Of a stretch of 64,000 bases of DNA, positions 25,999-34,717 are shown piece by piece. Below the pieces are notes generated by a model. That model saw only the letters and a list, made by a program, of their open reading frames with translations, had not been told where the DNA came from and made no database searches. The position numbers and the translations under genes are program-made. Within the stretch, counting starts at the first letter, position 1, and every line of letters begins with the position of its first letter. Origin of the DNA: Paracoccus albicereus (lineage in GTDB: Bacteria > Pseudomonadota > Alphaproteobacteria > Rhodobacterales > Rhodobacteraceae); NCBI RefSeq assembly GCF_024359525.1, contig NZ_JAKZEU010000002.1, positions 124,001 to 188,000 on the forward strand, written 5' to 3'.

Positions 25999-26763
25999 AT
26001 GACGAACCTGTTCGATCTGACCGGACGCACCGCTCTGGTGACCGGCTCGACCCGTGGTCTGGGTCGCGCCATTGCCGAAGGCCTGGGCGGGGCAGGGGCT
26101 ACGCTGGTGGTCAATGGTCGTGGCGACGCAGCGACCGAGGCCGCAGCGGCTGAGTTGCGCGACGCTGGATATGATGCGCGGGCCGCGTGTTTCGACGTTA
26201 CCAGCGAGACCGCGGTGATGGATGCGTTCGCCACACTGGATGCCGACGGCATCGACATTGACATCCTGGTCAACAACGCCGGCATCCAGCATCGTCAGCC
26301 GATGGTCGAACTTTCGCTGGCCGACTGGCAGCGGGTCATCGACACCAACCTGACCAGCGCCTTTCTGCTGGGGCGCGAGGCGGCGAAGCGGATGATCCCG
26401 CGCGGCCGTGGCAAGATCGTCAACATCGGCTCGCTGACCAGCGAATTGGCGCGCGCAACCGTCGCCCCGTACACCGTCGCCAAGGGAGGCATCCGGCTGC
26501 TGACGAAAAGCATGGCCGCTGAATGGACAGCGCATGGGATCCAAGCCAACGCGATTGGTCCCGGCTACATGCTGACAGAGATGAACGAAGCGCTGACCTC
26601 GAATCCCGATTTCGACGCTTGGGTGAAGGGCCGCACACCTGCCGGCCGCTGGGGCCGCCCTGACGAGCTTGTCGGAACCGCAATCTATCTGGCGTCGGCG
26701 GCGTCGGATTACGTCAGCGGACAGCTGATCTTCGTCGATGGCGGCATGATCTCGGTGCTGTGA
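25999..26763 (+). CDS. SDR-family oxidoreductase, gluconate 5-dehydrogenase-like
   Basis: This 254-residue classical short-chain dehydrogenase has the cofactor loop TGSTRGLGRAIAEGL, the NNAG motif (LVNNAGIQHRQP), the catalytic Ser in NIGSLTSELAR and the YxxxK pair (YTVAKGG). The C-terminal segment GPGYMLTEMNEAL is typical of gluconate 5-dehydrogenase/5-keto-gluconate reductases. It begins one base after the dehydratase stop and is followed by a gluconokinase, which supports keto-gluconate/gluconate interconversion. SDR specificity is only inferred. Confidence 0.85.
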   Translation: MTNLFDLTGRTALVTGSTRGLGRAIAEGLGGAGATLVVNGRGDAATEAAAAELRDAGYDARAACFDVTSETAVMDAFATLDADGIDIDILVNNAGIQHRQPMVELSLADWQRVIDTNLTSAFLLGREAAKRMIPRGRGKIVNIGSLTSELARATVAPYTVAKGGIRLLTKSMAAEWTAHGIQANAIGPGYMLTEMNEALTSNPDFDAWVKGRTPAGRWGRPDELVGTAIYLASAASDYVSGQLIFVDGGMISVL

Positions 26764-26765
26764 AA

Positions 26766-27272
26766 ATGGCGGTGCGGCACCTTGTCCTGATGGGTGTGTC
26801 GGGATCGGGCAAGTCCACCGTGGGCGAGGCCCTGTCGCAGGCGACAGGTCTGCCCTATCTCGACGGGGATACGCTGCACACGCAGGCCAACGTGACGAAG
26901 ATGCGCGACGGCCTTCCGCTTGACGATCAGGATCGGATGCCGTGGCTGGATCGATGCGGCGCCGCCCTGCGGGACAAGCCCGACGGTCTGATCCTTGGCT
27001 GTTCCGCCCTGCGTCGGCGCTATCGCGATCGGTTGCGCAAGGGCGCCGACATGGACGATCTACTGTTCGTGCTGCTTGACGGTGATCCTGCGCTGCTTGC
27101 ACACCGCATGCAGGCGCGGAAGGGTCACTACATGCCGCCTTCGCTGCTGCAAAGCCAGCTCGATACGTTGGAGCGGCCGGCGGACGATGAGCACAGCATC
27201 ATCGTCTCGATCGACCAGACGACCGAGCGGATGGTCGCCGCGATCCGCAAGGCGCTGGATGAGACCGGCTGA
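26766..27272 (+). CDS. gntK: Gluconokinase
   Basis: This 168-residue P-loop kinase phosphorylates gluconate to 6-phosphogluconate. Walker A is GVSGSGKST, followed by the family segments LPYLDGDTLH, MPWLDR and LGCSALRRRYRD, and the C-terminal MPPSLLQSQLDTLE. A GTG at 26760 overlapping the SDR stop is an alternative start. It ends the sugar-acid operon, feeding the product into the Entner-Doudoroff or pentose phosphate route. A 147-bp gap without a visible gene follows. Confidence 0.9.
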   Translation: MAVRHLVLMGVSGSGKSTVGEALSQATGLPYLDGDTLHTQANVTKMRDGLPLDDQDRMPWLDRCGAALRDKPDGLILGCSALRRRYRDRLRKGADMDDLLFVLLDGDPALLAHRMQARKGHYMPPSLLQSQLDTLERPADDEHSIIVSIDQTTERMVAAIRKALDETG

Positions 27273-27419
27273 AGACGCCTGCGGTCTGCGGTCGAAGACG
27301 CACCGTCGCCTTTTTGACGGCAGTTGACGAACAATCGGCGGCCGTCGGCATTGATAAGACGCGACGACACCGCGCACCGTTGTTTCGACTTGGCAGCATC
27401 ACGTTGACGAAGGGGCGTC

Positions 27420-29135
27420 GTGTCTCGCAGGATGCTTCGCTGCCTGTTGGGAGACCGTTTCGTGCATCTGTCGCTGATTCTTCTGCATCTGGCCGGGGCG
27501 GTGATGCTGCTTCTCTACGCGGTTCAGATCGTCCGCATGGGAGTCGAAAGCGCGTGGGGCGGCCAGTTGCGCGCGATGCTGCGCGCCGCCAAGACCAGCG
27601 ATCTGCGGGCCGCGCTGGGTGGCGTGACGCTGGCGACGATGCTGCAAAGCTCGACGGCGGTGGCGATACTCGCCTGCGGCTTTGCGACAAGCGGCTTCTT
27701 GTCAGTCCCGACCGGACTGGCACTGATGCTGGGTGCCGATCTTGGCTCTGCGCTGGTGGCGCGGATCCTCAGCATCGATCTGGGCTGGCTTGTCCCGGCT
27801 TTCTTGTTCGTGGGTGGCCTTCTTCACCTGAAAGTGTCGAGCCCGCTGCTGCAAGAGATAGGACGGATGGTCCTTGGCATCGGTCTGATCCTGCTGTCAC
27901 TGACCTTGATCGGCAGTGCGACCGGACCTCTCAGGGAGAGCGCTCTTCCTGCAAATGTCTCGGATTACCTGGCCGAAGATTATCTGACGGCTTTCCTGAT
28001 CGGTGCACTGTTCACGTGGCTCATCCATTCGGGTGTCGCCTTCGTCCTGATGCTGGCCGCCTTTGCCACGCATGGCCTGCTGACGCTCGATGCCGCGATC
28101 CCGATGATCCTGGGCTGCAATCTGGGCGGTGGAATGATCGCGTTCTGGTTGACGCGCGGCATGGCGACGGATGCGCAGCGCATCACCACGGGAAACCTGC
28201 TGTTCCGATCCGGCGCCGCAATCGCGGCTCTGGCGGTTTTCGAGGCGACCGACGCGGGAATCGAAACCCTTGGCAGCACGTCCGCCACGGCCGTCGTGAA
28301 CTTCCACCTTGCCTTCAATCTGGGTCTGGTCGCGATCGGGCTGCCATTCGTCGGCGCCGTCGCACGCCTGACGGGGCGGATGCACCCCGGTTCCGATGAT
28401 CCGAGCGCCGATGCCGAGCCGTGGCGCACCCCAAGCGCGTTGGATCCATCGGTGATCGACACGCCGCGCCTTGCGCTTGCAAGCGCCACGCGAGAACTGC
28501 TGCGCATGGGCGAACTGATCGAGGCGATGGCCCGCCCGGTCATGAGCCTGATGGAGGATGGCGATCGCGATGCGATCGCACGAACCCGAAAGATCGACGC
28601 CGAGGTGAACCGCATCCATACCCGCATCAAGCTGTATCTCGCGCAGGTTAATCGCGGCCAGTTGAGCGAGGATGAAGCGCGGCGAAGCATCGAACTGACC
28701 GACTTCGCCATCAACCTTGAACATGCCGGCGACATCGTGGCCAAGCACCTTCTTGCGCTTGCGGACAAGAAGGTCCGGACCGAATGGCAGTTTTCGCCCG
28801 CCGGCTGGGCCGAGTTGACCGAACTGCATCAGAAGCTGATGGACAACATCCACCTGTCGCTGAACGTGCTGGTGTCGCAGGACCATCCATCCGCGCGCCA
28901 GCTTGTGCGCGAAAAGCAAAGGATGCGCGATATGGCGCGGCGCACCCAGGATCTGCATCTCAAGCGGCTTCAGGACGGGACCCCCGAAAGCATCGAGACC
29001 AGCGGCATGCATCTGGAGATCGCGCGAGGCTTCAAGGAAATGAACTCGCTTCTGGTGACCGTCGCCTATCCGCTTCTCGCCCGTAGCGGCGAGTTGCTGG
29101 ACAGCAGGCTAAGTCAGGATCAGGCAGCGTCGTAG
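27420..29135 (+). CDS. Na/Pi cotransporter family protein with PhoU-like C-terminus
   Basis: This 571-residue protein combines an N-terminal membrane region of about ten helices with a helical cytoplasmic PhoU-like domain (about 370-560). The membrane part has two inverted repeats with the family signature LQSSTAVAILACGF and the related second copy STSATAVVNFHLAFN. Homologues such as YjbB export or import phosphate with sodium. The start is a GTG at 27420; an ATG at 27432 is an alternative. It is not preceded by a Pho box that I can see, and it stands alone between the sugar-acid and thiamine operons. Confidence 0.85.
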   Translation: MSRRMLRCLLGDRFVHLSLILLHLAGAVMLLLYAVQIVRMGVESAWGGQLRAMLRAAKTSDLRAALGGVTLATMLQSSTAVAILACGFATSGFLSVPTGLALMLGADLGSALVARILSIDLGWLVPAFLFVGGLLHLKVSSPLLQEIGRMVLGIGLILLSLTLIGSATGPLRESALPANVSDYLAEDYLTAFLIGALFTWLIHSGVAFVLMLAAFATHGLLTLDAAIPMILGCNLGGGMIAFWLTRGMATDAQRITTGNLLFRSGAAIAALAVFEATDAGIETLGSTSATAVVNFHLAFNLGLVAIGLPFVGAVARLTGRMHPGSDDPSADAEPWRTPSALDPSVIDTPRLALASATRELLRMGELIEAMARPVMSLMEDGDRDAIARTRKIDAEVNRIHTRIKLYLAQVNRGQLSEDEARRSIELTDFAINLEHAGDIVAKHLLALADKKVRTEWQFSPAGWAELTELHQKLMDNIHLSLNVLVSQDHPSARQLVREKQRMRDMARRTQDLHLKRLQDGTPESIETSGMHLEIARGFKEMNSLLVTVAYPLLARSGELLDSRLSQDQAAS

Positions 29136-29250
29136 GGCGACTTCGCTGCGAGCGCCTGAAGCTTCACGCCAATCCTGTCCCCGATTGCCCGTTCACCCGT
29201 CACACACCGTGCAGGTTGTATGTCTGCGGGCTGACCGTTAGGGTCAGGCG

Positions 29251-29337
29251 AATCCGTTGGGGTGCCCGCAAGGGCTGAGAGGCGAAAGCTGACCCATCGA
29301 ACCTGATCCGGGCAATGCCGGCGTAGGGAACGGAGCA
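29251..29337 (+). ncRNA. TPP riboswitch (THI element)
   Basis: The leader of the thiamine operon carries the conserved thi-box cores: GGGGTGCCC and CTGAGA (29275-29280) in the pyrimidine-sensing arm, and ACCTGATC (29301-29308) plus GCCGGCGTAGGGAA in the pyrophosphate arm. TCCGTT (29253-29258) pairs with AACGGA (29329-29334) as the closing helix. It lies 70 bp upstream of thiD and should switch the operon off when thiamine pyrophosphate is abundant. Confidence 0.95.
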
Positions 29338-29405
29338 CGATGAAGCCCCTTGGCTGGTAGCCGGTGCTTTGTCTTCCTCCTGTCCCTTGCCGGGTGGAGG
29401 AAGCG

Positions 29406-30209
29406 ATGACGTTACACCCGACCGCCTTGACGATAGCAGGCTCCGACAGTGGCGGGGGCGCGGGGATTCAGGCCGATCTGAAGACGTTTTCCGCGCTGGG
29501 CGTCTATGGCACCAGCGCGATCACGGCAATCACCGCGCAGAACACGCGCGGCGTCTTTGGTATCGAAGCTGTCACGGTCCAAACCGTCTCGGCGCAGATC
29601 GCGGCCGTGCTGGACGATATTGTCCCGCGCGCAATCAAGATCGGCATGCTCGCATCCGCCGAGATCGTCGATGCCGTCGCCTCGGCAATCGCGGATTACG
29701 CCGGACCCGTCGTCCTCGATCCGGTGATGGTCGCGAAATCGGGCGATGTGCTTCTGGCGAAAGAGGCCGAGCGCGCACTGATCCAGACGCTTCTGCCCCG
29801 CGCCCATGTTTTAACTCCTAACCTGCCCGAAGCTGCGCGTTTGCTGGATTGCGACCAAGCCAGGACGGCGGATGAGATGGTAGCGCAGGGACGGGCGCTT
29901 CTGGACCTCGGGGCGGGGGCGGTGGTGATGAAGGGCGGTCACGCCGAAGGCCCGACCTGTACCGATCGGCTGGTGACGGCCTCGGGTGTTGTCGAGTTGG
30001 AACAGACCCGTATCGACACCCATAACACCCACGGCACGGGGTGCAGCCTGTCATCCGCGATCGCGGCCGAACTGGCGAAGGGTGCCGACCTCGAGACGGC
30101 TGTACGGAACGCGCAGCACTGGTTGCACGGCGCGATCCGCTGGGCCGACAACCTCGGGATCGGCGGCGGGCACGGCCCTGTTCACCATTTTCACGCGGTC
30201 TGGACATGA
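29406..30209 (+). CDS. thiD: Hydroxymethylpyrimidine/phosphomethylpyrimidine kinase
   Basis: ThiD (267 residues) phosphorylates HMP and HMP-phosphate to give HMP-PP, the pyrimidine half of thiamine. The domain starts with ALTIAGSDSGGGAGIQADLKT, then GTSAITAITAQNT, the segment LDPVMVAKSGDVLL and the C-terminal DTHNTHGTGCSLSSAIAAEL (in part), which carries the catalytic loop. GGAGG precedes the ATG at 29406. It is the first gene after the riboswitch and overlaps thiO by 4 bp. The gene thiC is not in this cluster. Confidence 0.95.
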   Translation: MTLHPTALTIAGSDSGGGAGIQADLKTFSALGVYGTSAITAITAQNTRGVFGIEAVTVQTVSAQIAAVLDDIVPRAIKIGMLASAEIVDAVASAIADYAGPVVLDPVMVAKSGDVLLAKEAERALIQTLLPRAHVLTPNLPEAARLLDCDQARTADEMVAQGRALLDLGAGAVVMKGGHAEGPTCTDRLVTASGVVELEQTRIDTHNTHGTGCSLSSAIAAELAKGADLETAVRNAQHWLHGAIRWADNLGIGGGHGPVHHFHAVWT

Positions 30210-31183
30210 AGACCGCACGCGTCCTTGGCGCTGGCGTCGCAGGATTGTGCGTTGCGGCAGAGTTGGTCGCACGCGGCTGCGCGGTGACCGTATCTGACAC
30301 CGCGACGCAGCCGGGACCGCATGCCTGTTCCTGGTGGGCGGGCGGAATGCTCGCGCCTTTTTGCGAGGGCGACACGGCCGACGAGCTGGTCGTGCGACTT
30401 GGCCAGACCGCTGCGGATTGGTGGGAAGGGCAGGGCGTCGCGGTAACTCGCCAAGGGACGATCGTCGTGACCCTGGGCCGCGACCGAAAGGAACTCGACC
30501 GCTTTGCACGCCGGACGCAAGGTCATTTTTGGCTGGACACAGACGGTCTTACGGCGCTGGAGCCGGATTTGGCCGGTCGCTTCGAGCGCGCGCTGCATGT
30601 TCCCGCTGAGGCGCATCTTGATCCGCGTGCGGCGCTGAAGCATCTGCGCGACCGGTTGGAACAGGCTGGCGTCGATTTCGTGGCCGAGCCTAGCCAAGCC
30701 GACGGTCTGACCTTCGATTGTCGTGGACTGTCTGCGCGGGACGCGCTGACGGACCTGCGCGGCGTGAAGGGCGAGATGGTCGTCCTGCGCAGCACCGATC
30801 TTCGCCTGACCCGCCCCGTGCGACTGCTTCACCCGCGCTTTCCGCTTTATGTCGTGCCCCGTACCGACGGTCTGTTCATGTTGGGGGCGACCCAGATCGA
30901 AAGCGACGATCGACGGCGCAGTGTCCGTTCGGTCATGGAACTGCTCTCGGCGGCCTACGCGCTGCATCCTAGCTTCGGCGAGGCCGAACTGGTCGAGATC
31001 GGCGCAGATGCGCGCCCTGCCTTTCCCGACAACCTGCCCCGCATTACGCGCAGGGGCTACACCATCCACGTCAACGGACTGTTCCGACACGGCTTTCTGC
31101 TCGCCCCTGCCTTGGCGCGCATGGCGGTCGAAACGGCGTTCGACGGCACCAAACCGGAGTTGCTGCATGAAGATCACGCTTAA
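30206..31183 (+). CDS. thiO: Glycine oxidase ThiO (FAD-dependent)
   Basis: ThiO (325 residues) oxidises glycine to dehydroglycine, supplying the C2-N unit of the thiazole ring in aerobes. The N-terminal FAD-binding loop GAGVAGLCVAAELVARG is evident, as are the DAO-family segments CSWWAGGMLAPFCEG and FPLYVVPRTDGLFMLGATQIES (in part). Its ATG overlaps the thiD stop, and it overlaps the thiS start by 17 bp. Use of ThiO rather than ThiH indicates an aerobic thiazole route. Confidence 0.9.
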   Translation: MKTARVLGAGVAGLCVAAELVARGCAVTVSDTATQPGPHACSWWAGGMLAPFCEGDTADELVVRLGQTAADWWEGQGVAVTRQGTIVVTLGRDRKELDRFARRTQGHFWLDTDGLTALEPDLAGRFERALHVPAEAHLDPRAALKHLRDRLEQAGVDFVAEPSQADGLTFDCRGLSARDALTDLRGVKGEMVVLRSTDLRLTRPVRLLHPRFPLYVVPRTDGLFMLGATQIESDDRRRSVRSVMELLSAAYALHPSFGEAELVEIGADARPAFPDNLPRITRRGYTIHVNGLFRHGFLLAPALARMAVETAFDGTKPELLHEDHA

Positions 31184-31364
31184 CGGCGCCCCGACCGATG
31201 TGAAGGCCGAAACGCTCGCGGCCGCTTTGGACGAACTCGGCTATGCCGACGCGAAAGTCGCGACGGCGCTGAACGAGCGTTTCGTGCCGAGCGCCGCGCG
31301 TGCCGACGCGGTCCTTTCGCCCGGCGACCGGATCGAGGTCGTCGCCCCACAACAGGGAGGATGA
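31167..31364 (+). CDS. thiS: Sulfur-carrier protein ThiS
   Basis: ThiS (65 residues) is a ubiquitin-like protein that carries the thiazole sulfur as a C-terminal thiocarboxylate. The start MKITLNGAP, the segment [10 protein letters not shown] and the obligatory C-terminal Gly-Gly (APQQGG) are all present. The gene overlaps the end of thiO by 17 bp and is followed one base later by thiG. The C-terminal Gly-Gly is what ThiF adenylates. Confidence 0.95.
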   Translation: MKITLNGAPTDVKAETLAAALDELGYADAKVATALNERFVPSAARADAVLSPGDRIEVVAPQQGG

Positions 31365-31365
31365 G

Positions 31366-32136
31366 ATGCGGCTTTACGGAACCGAAATCACGTCGCGCCT
31401 GATGCTGGGCACCGCGCAATATCCGTCGCCCGCCGTGCTGGCCGACGCGTTCCAACGCTCGGGTGCCGGGATCGCCACCGTCTCGGTCCGGCGCGAAGCA
31501 GGCGCGGAACGGGCTGGTGCCGCGTTCTGGAGCCTCGTGCGGGAATTGGGTGTAACGCTTCTGCCCAACACCGCCGGCTGTCATTCGGTGAAGGAAGCCG
31601 TGACGACAGCGCAGATGGCGCGCGAACTGTTCGACACAGCGTGGATCAAGCTGGAAGTCATCGGTCACGCCGACACGTTGCAGCCCGACCCGTTCGGTCT
31701 GGTCGAGGCGGCGCGGATCCTGACGGGCGAAGGCTTCCGGGTGTTTCCCTACACGACGGAAGACGTGGTGCTGGCTGACCGTCTGCTGGACGCGGGGTGT
31801 GAGGTTCTAATGCCCTGGGGCGCGCCGATCGGCACCGGATTGGGGCTGACGAACATCTACGGATTGCGCACGTTGAGGGCGCAGTTTTCGGACGTGCCGA
31901 TGGTGGTCGATGCGGGCCTGGGTCTGCCGAGCCACGCGGCGATGGCGATGGAAATGGGCTTTGACGCGGTGCTTCTGAACACCGCTGTCGCAAAGGCCGG
32001 CGATCCTGCCGCGATGGCCGAGGGCTTCGCCCATGCGGTCCAGGCCGGGCGGCTTGCCTGGCAGGCCGACCCGATGGAGCCGCGCGACATGGCCGCGCCG
32101 TCGACGCCGGTCATCGGACGGGCCTTTCTGGAATGA
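31366..32136 (+). CDS. thiG: Thiazole synthase
   Basis: ThiG (256 residues) is a TIM-barrel enzyme that assembles the thiazole phosphate ring from DXP, ThiS-thiocarboxylate and dehydroglycine. The opening [16 protein letters not shown], the Schiff-base lysine in [17 protein letters not shown] and the phosphate loops [15 protein letters not shown] and [19 protein letters not shown] are visible. The ATG at 31366 has AGGGAGG upstream. It overlaps thiE by 4 bp. Confidence 0.96.
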   Translation: MRLYGTEITSRLMLGTAQYPSPAVLADAFQRSGAGIATVSVRREAGAERAGAAFWSLVRELGVTLLPNTAGCHSVKEAVTTAQMARELFDTAWIKLEVIGHADTLQPDPFGLVEAARILTGEGFRVFPYTTEDVVLADRLLDAGCEVLMPWGAPIGTGLGLTNIYGLRTLRAQFSDVPMVVDAGLGLPSHAAMAMEMGFDAVLLNTAVAKAGDPAAMAEGFAHAVQAGRLAWQADPMEPRDMAAPSTPVIGRAFLE

Positions 32137-32729
32137 CGCTCGACCGCTTCTATCCCATCTTCGACCGTCTCGACTGGCTGCAGCGCACCCTGCCTTTGGG
32201 CGTCAAGCTGGTGCAGCTGCGGATCAAGGGTGTTCCCGACACAATGTTACGGCCGGTCGTCGCGCAGGCGCAAACCATGTGTCGGTCGCACAATGCCGTG
32301 CTGGTCGTGAACGATCATTGGCAGATCGCCATCGACACGGGCTGCGACTGGCTTCATCTGGGGCAGGAGGATCTTGATGACGCCGACCTTGCCGCGATCA
32401 AACGCGCCGGCATCAGGCTCGGCATCAGCACCCACGATCACGCCGAACTCGACCGCGCGCTTGGTCTGTCGCCCGATTACGTCGCGCTGGGGCCGGTCTA
32501 TCCGACGATCCTGAAGCGAATGAAATGGAGGCAACAGGGTCTCGACCGGGTTGCTGAGTGGAAGCGGCTGATCGGCGATCTGCCCCTTGTCGCGATTGGC
32601 GGGATGACGCCCGAACGGGCGAAGGGCGCGTTTCGGGCAGGCGCCGACATCGTCTCCGCCGTCACCGACATCACCCTGAACGACGATCCCGAAGGACGCA
32701 TCGACCAATGGCTGCAGGCGACGCGATGA
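32133..32729 (+). CDS. thiE: Thiamine phosphate synthase
   Basis: ThiE (198 residues) joins HMP-PP and thiazole phosphate to give thiamine phosphate. Typical barrel segments are [62 protein letters not shown] and [19 protein letters not shown], given in part. It overlaps both neighbours by 4 bp, so the operon is translated in a tightly coupled manner. The length is slightly short for the family but all core segments are present. Confidence 0.92.
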   Translation: MTLDRFYPIFDRLDWLQRTLPLGVKLVQLRIKGVPDTMLRPVVAQAQTMCRSHNAVLVVNDHWQIAIDTGCDWLHLGQEDLDDADLAAIKRAGIRLGISTHDHAELDRALGLSPDYVALGPVYPTILKRMKWRQQGLDRVAEWKRLIGDLPLVAIGGMTPERAKGAFRAGADIVSAVTDITLNDDPEGRIDQWLQATR

Positions 32730-33709
32730 ACCGCTATGCCCGCCAGATCGCCGTTCCCGAGCTTGGGCCAGAGGGTCAGGCGCGCTTGACCGATGCTCGA
32801 GTGGTGATCGTCGGCGCGGGTGGTCTCGCCTCGCCGGTTCTTCAATATCTGGGTGGCGCAGGTGTCGGGCGCATCACCCTGATCGATCCCGACAGGGTCG
32901 AGGTCACGAACCTTCATCGGCAGACATTGTTTCGCGACGCCGATATCGGTCGCCCCAAGGCGCAAGCCGCCGCAGAGGCGATGACCGCGCTCAATTCGTG
33001 CGTCCGTGTCGAGCCGGTCGTTGCTGCGCTTGATCCGGCCAATGCTGAAGCACTGTGCCAGAACGCCGATCTGGTCCTGGACTGCGCAGACAGTTTCGCG
33101 GCGAGCTATATCCTGTCCGACCTGTGCCTTGCGACTTCAACCCCTCTCGTCAGCGCGTCGGTGATCGGGCAACAGGGCTACACCGGTGCATTCTGCGGCG
33201 GGGCGCCAAGCCTGCGGGCGGTCTTTCCGGATCTTCCGCATCGTTTGGGGTCCTGCGCACAGGACGGCGTCTTGGGACCGGTCGTGGGGATCGTGGGCGC
33301 CCTGCAGGCCCAGTTGGCACTCGCGTTTCTCGCCGGGTTTTCTCCATCGCCGCTGGGGCGGTTGCTCACCTTCGACGGGGCCGATTTCCGCTTCGGCGGT
33401 TTCCGCTTCGACGGCGTGGCCGAACCCGAACGCCCACACCATTTCATCGTCGCGTCAGAGATTTCGGAGGCGGATTTCCTCGTCGATCTGCGGGCAGCGA
33501 TCGAGGGGCCGTTGGTGCGTCCGTCTGCGCGTCGCCTGTCCGTGACCGATCTTGGTCCGGACGGACCAACACCCGCCCCAGGTCAGCGGGCTGTTCTGTG
33601 CTGCCGTTCCGGCCAGCGGTCTTGGGCGGCGGCCGAGCGCCTCGCCAACGCATGGGACGGAGAGATCGCCCTTGTCGCCCTTGGCGACGCAACCGGAGAA
33701 TCTGGATGA
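32726..33709 (+). CDS. thiF: ThiF-type adenylyltransferase fused to a rhodanese-like domain
   Basis: This 327-residue protein activates the ThiS C-terminus by adenylation. The E1 domain (about 1-230) shows [37 protein letters not shown] and the cysteine segment [11 protein letters not shown] compact rhodanese-like domain follows, with active loop CCRSGQRS (Cys near 293), which could relay sulfur. Oddly, no CXXC pair is present: the two zinc-binding pairs of the E. coli ThiF/MoeB fold are replaced here (for example SLRAVF, PERPHH). It overlaps thiE and tenA by 4 bp each. Confidence 0.88.
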   Translation: MNRYARQIAVPELGPEGQARLTDARVVIVGAGGLASPVLQYLGGAGVGRITLIDPDRVEVTNLHRQTLFRDADIGRPKAQAAAEAMTALNSCVRVEPVVAALDPANAEALCQNADLVLDCADSFAASYILSDLCLATSTPLVSASVIGQQGYTGAFCGGAPSLRAVFPDLPHRLGSCAQDGVLGPVVGIVGALQAQLALAFLAGFSPSPLGRLLTFDGADFRFGGFRFDGVAEPERPHHFIVASEISEADFLVDLRAAIEGPLVRPSARRLSVTDLGPDGPTPAPGQRAVLCCRSGQRSWAAAERLANAWDGEIALVALGDATGESG

Positions 33710-34476
33710 ACACCAACGGTATCGCCGCCACCGCGGAGCGAAAGGACCTGCTTTCGAACGCTCAAGCGGAAAACGAGGCAGCCCGGACCCTTTCAAAGGG
33801 TGGCCCGGACTACGGCGTCACCTTCCCGCTGTGGCGTGCCGCTGCCGGCGCGTCATGGCATGACTACACACGGCATCCGTTTGTCGAGGGACTGGGCGAC
33901 GGGACGCTGCCGCGCAAGGCGTTCATGCGCTATCTCGTGCAGGATTATCTTTTCCTCGTCCAGTTCTCTCGCGCTTGGGCGTTGGCCGTGACTAAGGCAG
34001 AGACGCTGGACGAGATGCGCGCCTGCGCCAAGACGGTCCACGCCCTGCTGGATAAAGAGCTTCATCTGCATGTCGCGATCTGCGCCGCGGAAGGCATCCC
34101 CGAAGCCGAGCTGTTCTCGACGCGCGAGGCGCCGCAGAACATCGCCTATACGCGCTACGTTCTAGACGCCGGACATTCCGGCGATTTCCTGGACCTGATC
34201 GCGGCGTTGACGCCCTGCGTGCTGGGCTATGGCGAGATCGGCGCGCGGCTTGCGTCTCGTGGCAATGAGACCGGCTATGCGGACTGGATCGCTACCTACG
34301 CAGCGTCCGGATATCAGGATACGTGCCGCGCGGTCGGGTCGCTGATCGATTCGGCGGTGGCCTACCGTCTGGGGTCCGAACCCCAGGAAAGCCCTCGCTG
34401 GCGCCGTCTCTGCAATCGCTTCGAAACCGCCACACGGCTCGAGGTCGATTTCTGGGAGATGGGACTGTCAGGCTGA
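33706..34476 (+). CDS. tenA: TenA-family aminopyrimidine aminohydrolase
   Basis: This 256-residue helical-bundle protein belongs to the TenA family, which hydrolyses 4-amino-5-aminomethyl-2-methylpyrimidine to HMP during thiamine salvage. The catalytic cysteine of the TenA_C class falls in [15 protein letters not shown], and another typical motif is [22 protein letters not shown]. About 45 extra N-terminal residues precede the TenA domain. It is the last gene of the thiamine operon and starts inside the thiF stop. Confidence 0.92.
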   Translation: MNTNGIAATAERKDLLSNAQAENEAARTLSKGGPDYGVTFPLWRAAAGASWHDYTRHPFVEGLGDGTLPRKAFMRYLVQDYLFLVQFSRAWALAVTKAETLDEMRACAKTVHALLDKELHLHVAICAAEGIPEAELFSTREAPQNIAYTRYVLDAGHSGDFLDLIAALTPCVLGYGEIGARLASRGNETGYADWIATYAASGYQDTCRAVGSLIDSAVAYRLGSEPQESPRWRRLCNRFETATRLEVDFWEMGLSG

Positions 34477-34490
34477 CGCGCTACGTCAGC
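34472..34490 (+). terminator. Hairpin overlapping the tenA stop codon
   Basis: GCTGACG (34472-34478) and CGTCAGC (34484-34490) form a perfect 7-bp stem with a 5-nt loop. The tenA stop codon lies inside its left arm. No T-tract follows, so it may be a weak or factor-dependent terminator. A second hairpin follows at 34540-34555. Confidence 0.4.
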
Positions 34491-34539
34491 AGTCACGGTT
34501 CTTGATGCTGAGATGATAGGGGGCCAGCCTTTACGCGAC

Positions 34540-34557
34540 CCCGAACAATTTCGGGTT
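34540..34557 (+). terminator. Candidate terminator downstream of the thiamine operon
   Basis: CCCGAA (34540-34545), loop CAAT, TTCGGG (34550-34555), then TT and an A/T-rich stretch. It is a short intrinsic terminator candidate in the 241-bp gap between tenA and the catalase-like gene. The remaining part of this gap shows no gene that I recognise. Confidence 0.4.
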
Positions 34558-34717
34558 AAATCGAAATAAAGTCGCGCCCGACCGGATCATTCGCGACAGA
34601 CGGGCGTTCATAGCTTGTCGGACATGTCGTCTGGCTTCGCTGTCGGACCGCAACGCGCTTTCTGGCATCCGGCATCCTGAAGATCCTTCTGAACAGTATC
34701 CCTAGGCAAAAAGACCC

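Noticed and set aside
29120-29338. 72-codon minus-strand frame over the TPP riboswitch
   Set aside because: The sequence is explained by the riboswitch on the plus strand.
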